64,000 bases of DNA, taken from NCBI RefSeq assembly GCF_000379825.1, contig NZ_KB903814.1:665151-729150 (forward strand), written 5' to 3'. The notes beneath the pieces are model-generated. The model was not told the origin of the DNA. It searched no databases and saw nothing but the letters and a program-made list of their open reading frames with translations. The position numbers were made by a program, and so were the translations under genes. The stretch comes from Longispora albida DSM 44784 (GTDB lineage Bacteria; Actinomycetota; Actinomycetes; Mycobacteriales; Micromonosporaceae). This document shows positions 8,521-17,142 of this stretch, piece by piece. Position 1 is the first letter of the stretch. Each line of letters opens with the position of its first letter.

Positions 8521-9026
8521 TGACGGGGGAAAGATCTGGTGAACGCGTCGCGCTCCGCTTCGCGATGCTCGACCGGGGCAGCAAGGGCTATCTGGACGGT
8601 ACGGACTTCGAGGCCCTCGGCCAGCGGATCTCCGAGGCGTTCGGCATCGAGCCCGACTCGCCCAAGGGCAAGGCGATGGCCCACGGCGGCGCGATGTACT
8701 GGGGCGGGCTGGCGGAACACGGGCTGGTCACGCGGGAGGTGTACGTGACCTGTGTGCACAGCCCCGAGTGGTACGAGGAGCACATGCTGCCCTCGGCGGA
8801 AGCGGTCGGGGCTGCCGCCGATCCGGACGACGACGGGTACATCGAGCGGGCCGACTTCGCGAAGCTCCTCGGCGCGATCGGCTTCGCCGACACCCCGTCC
8901 CTCGAACTCTTCGACCGCCTGGACACCGCCGGGGCCGGGCGGATCACCGTCGGCGACTGGGTGACCGTCAACCGCGCCTTCTACACCGGCACCGCGGACC
9001 CGTTCATCGGCAACGTCCTGCTCTGA
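8520..9026 (+). CDS. EF-hand calcium-binding protein
   Basis: A 168-residue cytoplasmic protein with several EF-hand loops. The first loop begins near residue 18 (DRGSKGYLDGTDF), another near 100 (DPDDDGYIERADF) and a degenerate one near 137 (DTAGAGRITVGDW). The layout resembles sarcoplasmic calcium-binding-like proteins found in streptomycetes, which buffer or sense Ca2+ (family inference). The ATG at 8520 is preferred over an in-frame TTG at 8514 because it sits six bases after a good -10 hexamer. It is divergent from pxpA and followed by a strong hairpin. Confidence 0.85.
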   Translation: MTGERSGERVALRFAMLDRGSKGYLDGTDFEALGQRISEAFGIEPDSPKGKAMAHGGAMYWGGLAEHGLVTREVYVTCVHSPEWYEEHMLPSAEAVGAAADPDDDGYIERADFAKLLGAIGFADTPSLELFDRLDTAGAGRITVGDWVTVNRAFYTGTADPFIGNVLL

Positions 9027-9222
9027 GCGTGTGACGGCGCGAGAACGCCGGGGCCCGATGCTGCTACCAGGAAGGGATCCGATAGCGGCACCGGGCCACA
9101 GTCGCGACCGGGGCCGCATCAGGCGGGGCTGCTCAGCCCGGGCAACGCCCGCCCAGCCCGGTCCCTCCCAGGATCACAGCGCACGGCCGGCCCGTCAGGT
9201 ATCCCGAACAACTCCGAACGCG

Positions 9223-9259
9223 GCGAGCCCCGGCACCGGGAACCGGTACCGGGGCTCGC
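9223..9259. terminator. Bidirectional hairpin between convergent genes
   Basis: A 17-base left arm (9223-9239) pairs with a right arm (9243-9259) around a GAA loop, with one mismatch. The arms are almost pure GC (GCGAGCCCCGG / CCGGGGCTCGC ends). It lies between the EF-hand gene and the small convergent gene at 9273-9545, where a shared terminator is expected. There is no U-tract, as is common in actinomycetes. The rest of the gap from 9027 to 9222 shows nothing I can name. Confidence 0.6.
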
Positions 9260-9272
9260 TGGTTCGCCACTC

Positions 9273-9545
9273 CTAAGCCGCAGCCACGCCGATCAGGCTT
9301 GAAAGGGCTTCGCAGAGTTTCCCGGCCTCGTCGTTCCACACGTCGAAGGCCACGTCCCGGCCGTCCACCGTGATGGTCACGGTGGCGAGCAGGCCGCCTT
9401 CCATCCTCGTCGCGCCGGTCATGCTCGCGACCTCGAAAGTCTCGCTACCCAGCACCAGCCGGTCGGCGTGCAGGGCGGCGTCGGCGAACTCGCCGTCCCG
9501 GTACGCCCGGCAGGTCAAGAAGGCAGCAGTCATCAGCTCATCCAT
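9273..9545 (-). CDS. Small protein of unknown function
   Basis: A 90-residue acidic protein with alternating hydrophobic strands (LVLGSETFEVASM, LLATVTITVDG, VAFDVWNDEAGK) that suggest a small beta-sandwich or beta-alpha fold. There is no signal peptide and no motif I recognise. The ATG at 9545 follows a GGAGGG stretch at a rather long distance; an in-frame ATG at 9533 is an alternative. It stands alone between the hairpin at 9223-9259 and an AT-richer upstream region. Confidence 0.6.
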   Translation of the reverse strand: MDELMTAAFLTCRAYRDGEFADAALHADRLVLGSETFEVASMTGATRMEGGLLATVTITVDGRDVAFDVWNDEAGKLCEALSSLIGVAAA

Positions 9546-9831
9546 TGGTGTGTTGATCCCTCCCCCACGTTCTGGCGTGGATCGTGCCACACAACGTCCA
9601 CTACGTACAGTGAACTAATTGACAGTCGGCGCCGGCGCGTCCCGCCGGGCGGGAGGACCTCGTATCGGCAGGTGGGGTCGCGAAGTCCGGGGACTGTGGA
9701 CGGAGGGCCGCCCCGATGCCGGATCGTTACCGAGAGTCCATCCACCTCCGCCCGGTACCGGCAGGGTTTGTTCCTGTGACGGCCGGCACGGCCGTCGGCC
9801 CCGTTCCACTACGAGGGCGGGCAGGACATCA

Positions 9832-9936
9832 CTGTGGATCTACCTGTGCGGGCCGCCGCCGATGACGCGCGCCTTGCTGACCGAACTGGCCGCCCGGGGC
9901 GTCCCATCCAGCCGGATCCACCACGACCCTGAGTAG
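9832..9936 (+). pseudogene. C-terminal remnant of a ferredoxin/flavin reductase
   Basis: The last 34 codons of an open frame encode the closing segment of an FNR-type NAD(P)H-binding domain: IYLCGPPPM, then a helix ALLTELAARGVP, then SSRIHHDPE and a stop. This is the CGPP nucleotide-binding strand and end of ferredoxin reductases and flavohemoprotein-like enzymes. The frame before it is Arg/Gly/Pro-rich and shows no FAD domain, so only the tail survives. The surrounding gap (9546-10033) holds nothing else I can support. Confidence 0.5.
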
Positions 9937-10020
9937 CTGGGGTGCCCGGGCGCCGTTACCCGTGCGGTGGGTGCCGGCGCTTCACGGTCAGACCGGCCGG
10001 CTCTTTGGCCGTGCGGGCGA

Positions 10021-10034
10021 TAGGGTGGCCGGCA
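10021..10034 (+). promoter_or_regulatory. -10 TAGGGT next to a start codon
   Basis: TAGGGT at 10021-10026 lies seven bases before the ATG at 10034, the leaderless arrangement seen at several genes in this window. Confidence 0.4.
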
Positions 10035-10663
10035 TGACGGATGGGCTGCTGGCGCAGTGGCGGGAGACGGTGGTCCGGTGCGGGGCCGACGACCCGGGTT
10101 CGGCGGCTGGGGCGGAGTTGCTGGCCCGATGGGGTGAGCCACACCGGAAATACCACACGGTCGAGCATCTGCGCGCCGTTCTGTCGCATGTGGACACTCT
10201 GGCGGCGCACGCGCAGAACGCCGACGCCGTACGGCTCGGGGCCTGGTTCCACGATGCCGTGTACGTGCCGGGCCAGCCCGGCAACGAGGAGGACAGCGCA
10301 CGCCTGGCCGAGACGGTGCTCCCCCGGCTCGGGGCCGGCATCCGGCTCACGGACGAGGTCGCCCGGCTGGTCCGGCTGACCGCCGCGCATGATCCCGCGC
10401 CCGGCGACGCGAACGGCGGGGTGCTGTGCGATGCCGACCTCGCGGTGCTCGGTGGCGGCCCGGGCGCGTACCTGGCTTATGTGGCTGCGGTCCGGGAGGA
10501 GTACGCCTTCGTGCCGGACGAGCTGTTCCGGCCGGGCCGCGCGGCGATCCTCCAGCAGCTCCTCGGCCTGCCGGCCCTGTTCCACACGCCGCTCGGCCGG
10601 GAACGCTGGGCAGAGGCCGCCCGCCGCAACATCGAGGCCGAACTGGCCAGTTACGCGAGCTAG
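10034..10663 (+). CDS. HD-domain predicted metal-dependent phosphohydrolase
   Basis: A 209-residue all-helical protein of the family annotated as predicted metal-dependent HD superfamily phosphohydrolases. Ligand motifs are YHTVEHL near residue 41, GAWFHDAVY near 72 (the HD pair), ARLVRLTAAHD near 120 and DADLAVLG near 138. Substrate unknown. An open frame extends 24 codons upstream, but I start at the ATG at 10034, where a TANNNT hexamer sits seven bases before. The downstream lipoprotein gene begins 18 bases after its stop and may be cotranscribed. Confidence 0.85.
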   Translation: MTDGLLAQWRETVVRCGADDPGSAAGAELLARWGEPHRKYHTVEHLRAVLSHVDTLAAHAQNADAVRLGAWFHDAVYVPGQPGNEEDSARLAETVLPRLGAGIRLTDEVARLVRLTAAHDPAPGDANGGVLCDADLAVLGGGPGAYLAYVAAVREEYAFVPDELFRPGRAAILQQLLGLPALFHTPLGRERWAEAARRNIEAELASYAS

Positions 10664-10681
10664 CCGTCAGGGAGTTCTTTC

Positions 10682-11146
10682 ATGCGCGGAACCCGGATCC
10701 TCGCCGTCACCATCGGCGCCTGCACGCTGCTCGCGCTCGCCGGCTGTGCCACGGAGAAGCCAGCTGCGCAGGGCACACCGAGCGGTTCGGCGGCCTCTGA
10801 GGACCCTCAGCCCGTCGCGGTCCTCCCCCAGACGAAGGCCTGGAGCCCGTCACCGGTGAACGCCTGCCCGGTGACCAAGGAGACGCTGCTGGCCGCGGCG
10901 AAGGGTCACCCGGTCGCCGCAGAGATGCACCAGCCGATCGAGCTGATGGAGCCGCAGTGCGTCGAGCGGTTCGCGATGGTGTGGACGTCCTCGTACGGCG
11001 GCACGCTCCAGCCGAACGGGCTCCTGTTCGTCTACACCCAGGGGGCGTGGCGGTTGCAGGGTGCCGGTTCGGAACTGGAGTGCACCGCGAAGTACAACGT
11101 GCCCGCCGAGGTCGCGAGCCAGCTCCAGGGGTGCGCGGCGGAGTGA
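10682..11146 (+). CDS. Secreted lipoprotein of unknown function
   Basis: A 154-residue exported lipoprotein. The N-terminus has a short basic start, a hydrophobic stretch and the lipobox LAGC with the acylated cysteine near residue 22. The mature part has a Ser/Pro-rich linker and then a small domain with four cysteines (ACPVT, PQCVE, LECTA, LQGCAAE) that could form two disulfides. I do not recognise the domain. Confidence 0.75.
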   Translation: MRGTRILAVTIGACTLLALAGCATEKPAAQGTPSGSAASEDPQPVAVLPQTKAWSPSPVNACPVTKETLLAAAKGHPVAAEMHQPIELMEPQCVERFAMVWTSSYGGTLQPNGLLFVYTQGAWRLQGAGSELECTAKYNVPAEVASQLQGCAAE

Positions 11147-11232
11147 GCCTTCCGGTGGAGTGCCACTTCGCTATCTCTTAAGAACATTCACAGTTACGGT
11201 GAGGGGCACCCCCTGACGAAGGAGTGCCCGCA

Positions 11233-12318
11233 ATGGCCCGCAAACCCCTCATCGCTCTCCTTGCCGGGCTGGCCACGGCCCTGCTGTTCGCCATAGCGCC
11301 CAGCCTCTCGACCGCATCGGCGAGCACAGCCGCTCCGGCCTGCGTCACGGCGTGGAGCTCGGCTTCCGTGTACGTCGGCGGATCGACGGCCTCGTACAAC
11401 AGCCGGAACTGGAAGGCGAAGTGGTGGACGCAGGGCGAGCGGCCCGGTACCGCCGACGTGTGGGCCGACCAGGGCGCGTGCGGCGGAGGCGGGACGCCCA
11501 CCCCGGCCAGTAGTTGCAACCATCCGAACTGGGTGCAGGGCCACGCCTACGTGACCGGGGACATCGTCCGGTACACCGACGGGAAGTTCTACATCGCCGA
11601 GCACGACAACCCGGGCTACGACCCGACGGTCAGCACGTGGTTCTGGGATCCGTACACGTGCACGGGGACGGGCACGCCGACCGCGACCGCGACACCGGGC
11701 TCCTTCGTCGTGACCGAGGCCCAGTTCAACCAGATGTTCCCGAACCGGAACAGCTTCTACACCTACGACGGGCTCGTCGCCGCCCTGTCCGCGTACCCGG
11801 CCTTCGCCGGGACCGGCTCCGACACGATCCGCAAGCAGGAGGCCGCCGCCTTCCTCGCGAACGTGTCCCACGAGACCGGCGGCCTGTACCACATCGTCGA
11901 GCAGAACACGTCCAACTACCCGCACTACTGCGACGCCAGCCAGCCCTACGGCTGCCCCGCAGGCCAGGCCGCGTACTACGGCCGTGGCCCGATCCAGCTG
12001 AGCTGGAACTTCAACTACAAGGCCGCCGGGGACGCGCTGGGCATCGACCTGCTGCGTGATCCGTACAAAGTGGAGCGTGATCCGGCCGTCGCCTGGAAGA
12101 CCGGCATCTGGTACTGGATGACCCAGAACGGCCCCGGCACCATGACCCCGCACAACGCGATGGTGAACAGCCGGGGCTTCGGCGAGACGATCCGCAGCAT
12201 CAACGGCTCGATCGAGTGCAACGGCGGCAACCCGGGCCAGGTACAGAGCCGGATCAACAACTACACCCGGTTCACCCAGCTCCTCGGCGTACCCACCGGG
12301 AGCAACCTGAGCTGCTGA
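11233..12318 (+). CDS. Secreted GH19 chitinase with two CBM5/12 chitin-binding modules
   Basis: A 361-residue exported chitinase. A signal peptide (about residues 1-33) is followed by a first carbohydrate-binding module with the AW...YVGG...NWKAKWWTQGE pattern, a short linker, and a second module (NWVQGHAYVTGDIV ... STWFWDPYTC). The GH19 catalytic domain starts near residue 155; its acid is the Glu of NVSHETGG, and the GRGPIQLSWNFNYKAAG stretch forms the substrate cleft (family knowledge). The start is the ATG at 11233 with GAAGGAG eight bases before. It faces the pst-like operon and ends five bases from the last gene of that operon. Confidence 0.93.
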   Translation: MARKPLIALLAGLATALLFAIAPSLSTASASTAAPACVTAWSSASVYVGGSTASYNSRNWKAKWWTQGERPGTADVWADQGACGGGGTPTPASSCNHPNWVQGHAYVTGDIVRYTDGKFYIAEHDNPGYDPTVSTWFWDPYTCTGTGTPTATATPGSFVVTEAQFNQMFPNRNSFYTYDGLVAALSAYPAFAGTGSDTIRKQEAAAFLANVSHETGGLYHIVEQNTSNYPHYCDASQPYGCPAGQAAYYGRGPIQLSWNFNYKAAGDALGIDLLRDPYKVERDPAVAWKTGIWYWMTQNGPGTMTPHNAMVNSRGFGETIRSINGSIECNGGNPGQVQSRINNYTRFTQLLGVPTGSNLSC

Positions 12319-12323
12319 CAGCG

Positions 12324-13295
12324 TTACGCCGGCTGGGCGGCGACGTGTTCGAGGAAACGGCGGCGGCGGCGTACCCAGCGGATCAGCAGGACCACGCCGG
12401 CGACGGCGGCCAGGGCCCCGAGGACCAGCCACGGCGGGGCCCAGGCCGAGCCGGAGCGCGAAGCCCCCGGCAGCTGGCCCTCCAGACTGTGCGGGTTGAA
12501 CGTGACGAGCGCGTCGACCCAGCCGGCCGCGAACACCCCGGTGACCTTCCTGGTCATCGTCAGCTCGGCGCCTGGCAGCAGCTCGGGCACCGTGATGTCC
12601 TCCGAGCCGCCCAGGCCGACGCCCAGCGGGCCGCGAACCCGGATCTTCGCTGTGCCCGCGACGCGGACGTTGCCGGTGTTGCGGACCAGGTACGTGACGG
12701 TCAGGTCTCCGCTGGCGAACCCGCCACCGGCGAAGCCGGCCTGCACGGAGGTGATGGTGGCCGCCGGGCGTACCGGGCCGTCGACGCGGAGGTAGACGCG
12801 GGCGGCCACGCGCTTGTCGACGTTGACCTGCTTGCCGTCGGGTGCGGTCTGCACGCCGGCGACGGAGGCGATGATGCCGGCCGCGTGGTCGCCGGGTGTC
12901 GCGTTGGCCGGCACGGTGAGCCGGAAGGGCACGTCGATCCGCTTGCCTGCCGGGATCACGTACTGCCGGGGCTGGAGGTCGACCCAGGACCCGAGGTCCC
13001 TGGGCCGCTCGGCCGCCGTGAGCAGCGCGAAGGCACCATCGGCCGCGGTGAACGCGTCCGTGGCGTACAAGGTGACAGTGATGTCCTTGTCGTCCAGGTT
13101 GGAGACGCCAACGTAGTCGGCGAACTGCTGGCCCGGCGCGCCTTTCAGGTCGAACGCCGCGCGGCCGTCGGGGCCTTTCGCCGAGGACGGCTGGACGGCC
13201 CAGCGCAGCTCGTCACCCGGTGCCGCGCTCGCGGGTACACCGGAAAGCATGAGCGCGGCGAGGGCACCCGCCGCGAGCAGTCGCAGAACCTTCAT
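12324..13295 (-). CDS. DUF916-like WxL-partner membrane protein
   Basis: A 323-residue exported protein with a signal peptide ending in ASAAPG, two immunoglobulin-like regions (about residues 27-140 and 150-260), a C-terminal transmembrane helix (WLVLGALAAVAGVVLLI) and a basic tail. The first domain resembles the WxL-protein peptidoglycan-binding family (DUF916), with a VSNLDDKDITVTLYATDAF segment and an IPAGKRIDVPFRLTVP segment. In Firmicutes this family accompanies WxL proteins at the cell wall (known). It is the last gene of the long minus-strand operon, after the WxL-like protein. Confidence 0.75.
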   Translation of the reverse strand: MKVLRLLAAGALAALMLSGVPASAAPGDELRWAVQPSSAKGPDGRAAFDLKGAPGQQFADYVGVSNLDDKDITVTLYATDAFTAADGAFALLTAAERPRDLGSWVDLQPRQYVIPAGKRIDVPFRLTVPANATPGDHAAGIIASVAGVQTAPDGKQVNVDKRVAARVYLRVDGPVRPAATITSVQAGFAGGGFASGDLTVTYLVRNTGNVRVAGTAKIRVRGPLGVGLGGSEDITVPELLPGAELTMTRKVTGVFAAGWVDALVTFNPHSLEGQLPGASRSGSAWAPPWLVLGALAAVAGVVLLIRWVRRRRRFLEHVAAQPA

Positions 13296-13324
13296 CTCAC
13301 ACGCACCTTGGAAGAGTCGCCGGA

Positions 13325-13354
13325 GGCGGGGGAACCCGGATGGGCTCCCCCGCC
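13325..13354 (-). other. Intercistronic hairpin
   Basis: GGCGGGGGA (13325-13333) pairs perfectly with TCCCCCGCC (13346-13354) across a 12-base loop, in the 85-base gap between the WxL-like gene and the DUF916-like gene. It could be an attenuator or an mRNA-stabilising structure. Confidence 0.5.
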
Positions 13355-13380
13355 AGTGGTTTCACGCCGAACCGGTCCGG

Positions 13381-14592
13381 TTAGGACAGGGTCAGGGTGA
13401 GGGTCGCGCTGTAGCTGCCCGGAGCGGTGGTGTCCGGGATGTTCAGGCTCAGGCCGGCGTCGCACGTGAAGGTGCCGGCGCTGGCCGGGGCCACTGCCTT
13501 GCAGAGGGTCTTGGCGGAACCGAGGCCACTCGCGGCGGCGTCGCCGGCGACGACGGCACCGGAACCGCTGACCTTGCTGGCGGCCGGGGTCCAGCCGAGG
13601 TTGCTGGCGCCGATGGTGCCGCCGCCAGCGTTGGTGAAGTCGCCGACCTGGCCGACCAGGTTCCAGCCCGAGTTGGTGCCGCGCAGGTCGACGACCTTGG
13701 CGGACTGGAGAGCACCGGTCGCGGTGCCGCCCACGACGCCACCGTTGAGGGTGACGGCGTTGCCGGCCAGCTCGAGCGAGAACGCGCCCGGGATGACGTC
13801 GGCGGTGATGACCTGCTCCTTGACGATCGAGCCGGCCTTCTGCTTCACCTCGAAGGACTGCGCGGCCGAGGCGGACGGCTTGAAGCCGGCGCTGCCCAGG
13901 AACGCCGCGGTCAGCGAGTGCGTGCCGACCTGGAGGTCCGAGGTGGTGAAGGTAGCGGTGCCACCGGCGACCGGGGCGGTGCCCAGCACGGTGGAACCAC
14001 GGCGGAACTCGACGTTGCCCGCGGCGTCGGACGGGGTGACCGTGGCGGTGAACGTCACGGCCGTGCCCTGCTCCACCGGGCCGGCCGGGGCGAGGCCCAG
14101 CACGGAGGTGGTGTCCTTCGGCTGCGGGGCCTGCTTGACCGCCCAGTTCGCGCCGGACACCGTGATGTCCAGGACGAACAGGTCAGGGTGGTCGCCCTGG
14201 GTCTCGCTGGTGCACAGGACCACGACCTGGTAGTCACCGGCGGCCGGGGCGGCACCGCCGTTGGCCGTGGTGAAGGAGCGGTTCGCCGCGAGGGTGAACG
14301 GCGCCGTGTCGTAGCCGCCGGCGGAGCCGACCTTGTTCAGGTTGTTGTACGTGCCCGCGCGCCCCACCTTGATCGAGGCGTTGGTGCCGAAGCCGGCCGG
14401 GCAGGCGGCCGACGTGGTAGCCCCCGCGAACATGGGGTTGTCGGACACGGTGCCGCTGGTCTGGGACAGCGTCAGCGTGCCGAGCGGAGCCGCGTGCGCC
14501 GGAGCGGCGGCCAGCAGCGAGACGCCACCGGCGACCACGGCGACGGACAGCAGCGCCGCCCCACGGCCGATCAGGGACTTGAGACCCTTCAT
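13381..14592 (-). CDS. Secreted WxL-like protein with Ig-like domain
   Basis: A 403-residue exported protein. After a signal peptide (1-34) comes a domain of about 120 residues that is clearly paralogous to the one at 16404-17075 (shared TNASIKVGR and [10 protein letters not shown]). A bacterial Ig-like repeat follows (about 170-250), and then a C-terminal WxL-like domain (about 262-403) with SGWNLVGQVGDF at 308-319. The usual second WxL near the end is replaced by ATLTLTLS, so the motif is degenerate. WxL domains bind peptidoglycan noncovalently (known). The ATG at 14592 has GGAGGA upstream. It is placed between pstB and the DUF916-like gene. Confidence 0.75.
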   Translation of the reverse strand: MKGLKSLIGRGAALLSVAVVAGGVSLLAAAPAHAAPLGTLTLSQTSGTVSDNPMFAGATTSAACPAGFGTNASIKVGRAGTYNNLNKVGSAGGYDTAPFTLAANRSFTTANGGAAPAAGDYQVVVLCTSETQGDHPDLFVLDITVSGANWAVKQAPQPKDTTSVLGLAPAGPVEQGTAVTFTATVTPSDAAGNVEFRRGSTVLGTAPVAGGTATFTTSDLQVGTHSLTAAFLGSAGFKPSASAAQSFEVKQKAGSIVKEQVITADVIPGAFSLELAGNAVTLNGGVVGGTATGALQSAKVVDLRGTNSGWNLVGQVGDFTNAGGGTIGASNLGWTPAASKVSGSGAVVAGDAAASGLGSAKTLCKAVAPASAGTFTCDAGLSLNIPDTTAPGSYSATLTLTLS

Positions 14593-14722
14593 CAATCATC
14601 TCCTCCGTACGACCGGGCCGGACGGGCCCGTGTCTGGCAGTCACATTTCCGAGCCGTGGTGGCTGAGCGTGCAGGCCAACCTCTACGCCGGACAGCGGCG
14701 GGGGAAACTCCGCGTGAAGCGG

Positions 14723-15532
<810 letters not shown>

Positions 15533-15555
15533 TGATCTGTCCCTTGTAGACGCTG

Positions 15556-16404
15556 CTAGAGCAGGTTCGGCAGGAGGCGGGCGACCTGGTCGGCGATGGT
15601 CAGGCCGAGCGCGGTGAGTACCGGCACGCCGACCACCCACGCCTGGAGACGGCCCCAGCGCAGCCTCGCCCAGGCCAGGCCGAACGCCGCACCGGTGAAG
15701 GCCTGCCCCCACAGCAGCAGCGGCATCCAGGCACTCTGGTCGGTCCCCAGCGGTTCCTCGCCGGCGGGGAGCACCTTGAGCGGGCGCGCGGCGGCCCCGG
15801 CCGGCTGGGAGGTCAGATCCGCGTCGACCTGGATGAGCTGGTTGGGAAAGAACGGCTGCCCGTCCGCGGTGACCAGGATCAGCCGGCCGGCCCCGGCCGC
15901 CAGGGCCGGCGGTTCGAGGTCCCCGGTGCGGCGGACGCCGAGCACGCGGTAGGTGTGCTCGCCCTGGCCGGTGATCACAGTGATCTCGTCGCCGCTGTTC
16001 AGCAGGTCGAGGTCGCGGAAGGGCGCGCCGTAACTGATGCGCCTGCCCAGGATGACGCTGGTTCCGCTCTGTCCAGGCAGGACGGTGTCCCTGCGATGAC
16101 CAGGGCCTTTTTCCAGCACCCCGGACAGGGTGCCCTCGAACACCACGTCCCGCACCTTCAGCGCCGGGATCTTCAGGATCGCCACCGGCGTGCCCGGCTC
16201 GTGCAGCCTGCCGTCCGCCCCGGTCTGGCCGGTCGGGGCGGTGGCGTTGGCGAGTTCCTTGCGGAAGTCGGCGTAGGCGGCCTGCTGGGCCTGTTCCTGC
16301 TTGGCCTGGGAGAGGAGCGCGATGTGCCCGGCGAAGCCGAGGCTGAGGACGCCGAGCAGGCTGAGCGCCCCGCCTGCCACCCGGATCGCCGGCCGGGCGC
16401 TCAT
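15556..16404 (-). CDS. Sortase-like membrane protein lacking catalytic residues
   Basis: A 282-residue protein with an N-terminal transmembrane segment, a sortase-type beta-barrel (about residues 70-195) and two C-terminal hydrophobic segments. The frame of conserved sortase motifs is readable: [19 protein letters not shown], then [15 protein letters not shown] where active enzymes have GHR, then [11 protein letters not shown] where they have LVTC. The catalytic His is Arg (codon 16042-16044) and the Cys is Ala (15865-15867); the downstream Arg position reads Asn. It is therefore a likely pseudoenzyme. Its start overlaps the stop of the upstream gene by one base. Confidence 0.8.
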   Translation of the reverse strand: MSARPAIRVAGGALSLLGVLSLGFAGHIALLSQAKQEQAQQAAYADFRKELANATAPTGQTGADGRLHEPGTPVAILKIPALKVRDVVFEGTLSGVLEKGPGHRRDTVLPGQSGTSVILGRRISYGAPFRDLDLLNSGDEITVITGQGEHTYRVLGVRRTGDLEPPALAAGAGRLILVTADGQPFFPNQLIQVDADLTSQPAGAAARPLKVLPAGEEPLGTDQSAWMPLLLWGQAFTGAAFGLAWARLRWGRLQAWVVGVPVLTALGLTIADQVARLLPNLL

Positions 16405-17075
16405 CAGGCTGCCCTCCGGCGGCGTACGGCCCACCGCGCGGCGGCGCCAGCCCCGGCCAGGATCAGGCCGGCCGCGATCAGCCACGTGAGGCTCCTGCCG
16501 GTCGTCGGCATGGTGCCGCTCTTCGGCGGGGTGGTGGTGGCGGGGGCCGGCGTCCTGGTACCTGGCGCGACGTCAGCGCGTAACGTCTGCTGGTTGCTCG
16601 GCCCGCCGGGGCTCGCGCTCGGGGTCGGCTGCGGGCCGCCCTGGCGGACCTGCCAGCTGGTACCGGTGACCGCGATGTCCACTGTGAACCATCCCGGATA
16701 GTCACCGGCCGTCTCGCTCACGCAGCCGATCACGATCTGGTAGTCGCCGCCGGCCGGTGGTGTCCCGCCGTTGGCCGTGGTGAAGGACCGGTTGGCGGTG
16801 AGCGTGAAGGGCGCCAGGTCGTAGCCGCCGGCCGAGCCCACCTTGTTCAGGTTGCTGTACGGGCCACCCGGCCTGCCCACCTTGATCGAGGCGTTGGTGC
16901 CGTACCCGGCCGGGCAGGCAGCCGTCGTCGTGGCCGAGGCGAGCATCGGGTTGTCCGTCACGGAGCCGCCGGCCGCCGACAGCGTGATGCCGCCCAGCGG
17001 CGGGGCGGCGTGCGCCGGTGCCGGGGCGGCGAGGATGAGCAGTACTGCTGTGGCTGGAGCGATCCGGGCGCGCAA
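16404..17075 (-). CDS. Secreted protein with LPXTG-like C-terminal sorting tail
   Basis: A 223-residue exported protein with a signal peptide to about residue 23, then a 120-residue domain closely related to the N-terminal domain of the WxL-like protein at 13381-14592. A Pro/Thr linker follows, then MPTTG at 189-193, a transmembrane helix and an Arg-rich end. That layout is a sortase sorting signal with Met in place of Leu. The start is TTG at 17075 with AAAGGA upstream. It lies directly before the sortase-like gene, so it is the obvious candidate substrate or partner. Function of the shared domain unknown. Confidence 0.7.
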   Translation of the reverse strand: MRARIAPATAVLLILAAPAPAHAAPPLGGITLSAAGGSVTDNPMLASATTTAACPAGYGTNASIKVGRPGGPYSNLNKVGSAGGYDLAPFTLTANRSFTTANGGTPPAGGDYQIVIGCVSETAGDYPGWFTVDIAVTGTSWQVRQGGPQPTPSASPGGPSNQQTLRADVAPGTRTPAPATTTPPKSGTMPTTGRSLTWLIAAGLILAGAGAAARWAVRRRRAA

Positions 17076-17095
17076 CGAAGATCCTTTCAGTGGGT

Positions 17096-17131
17096 GGTTC
17101 CCCCGCAGCGACGGGTCGCGGCGGGGGAACC
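17096..17131 (-). other. Strong intercistronic hairpin
   Basis: GGTTCCCCCGC (17096-17106) pairs perfectly with GCGGGGGAACC (17121-17131); inside it a further GCGAC / GTCGC pairing leaves a two-base loop. It lies in the gap after the substrate-binding protein gene at 17143 and before the TTG at 17075. A partial terminator or mRNA-end stabiliser would fit. Confidence 0.6.
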
Positions 17132-17142
17132 GGCAGGGCTGG

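Noticed and set aside
9619-9831. Upstream part of the frame leading into the reductase tail as a real N-terminus
   Set aside because: Arg/Gly/Pro-rich, with no FAD-binding motif, so only the last 34 codons are interpretable.
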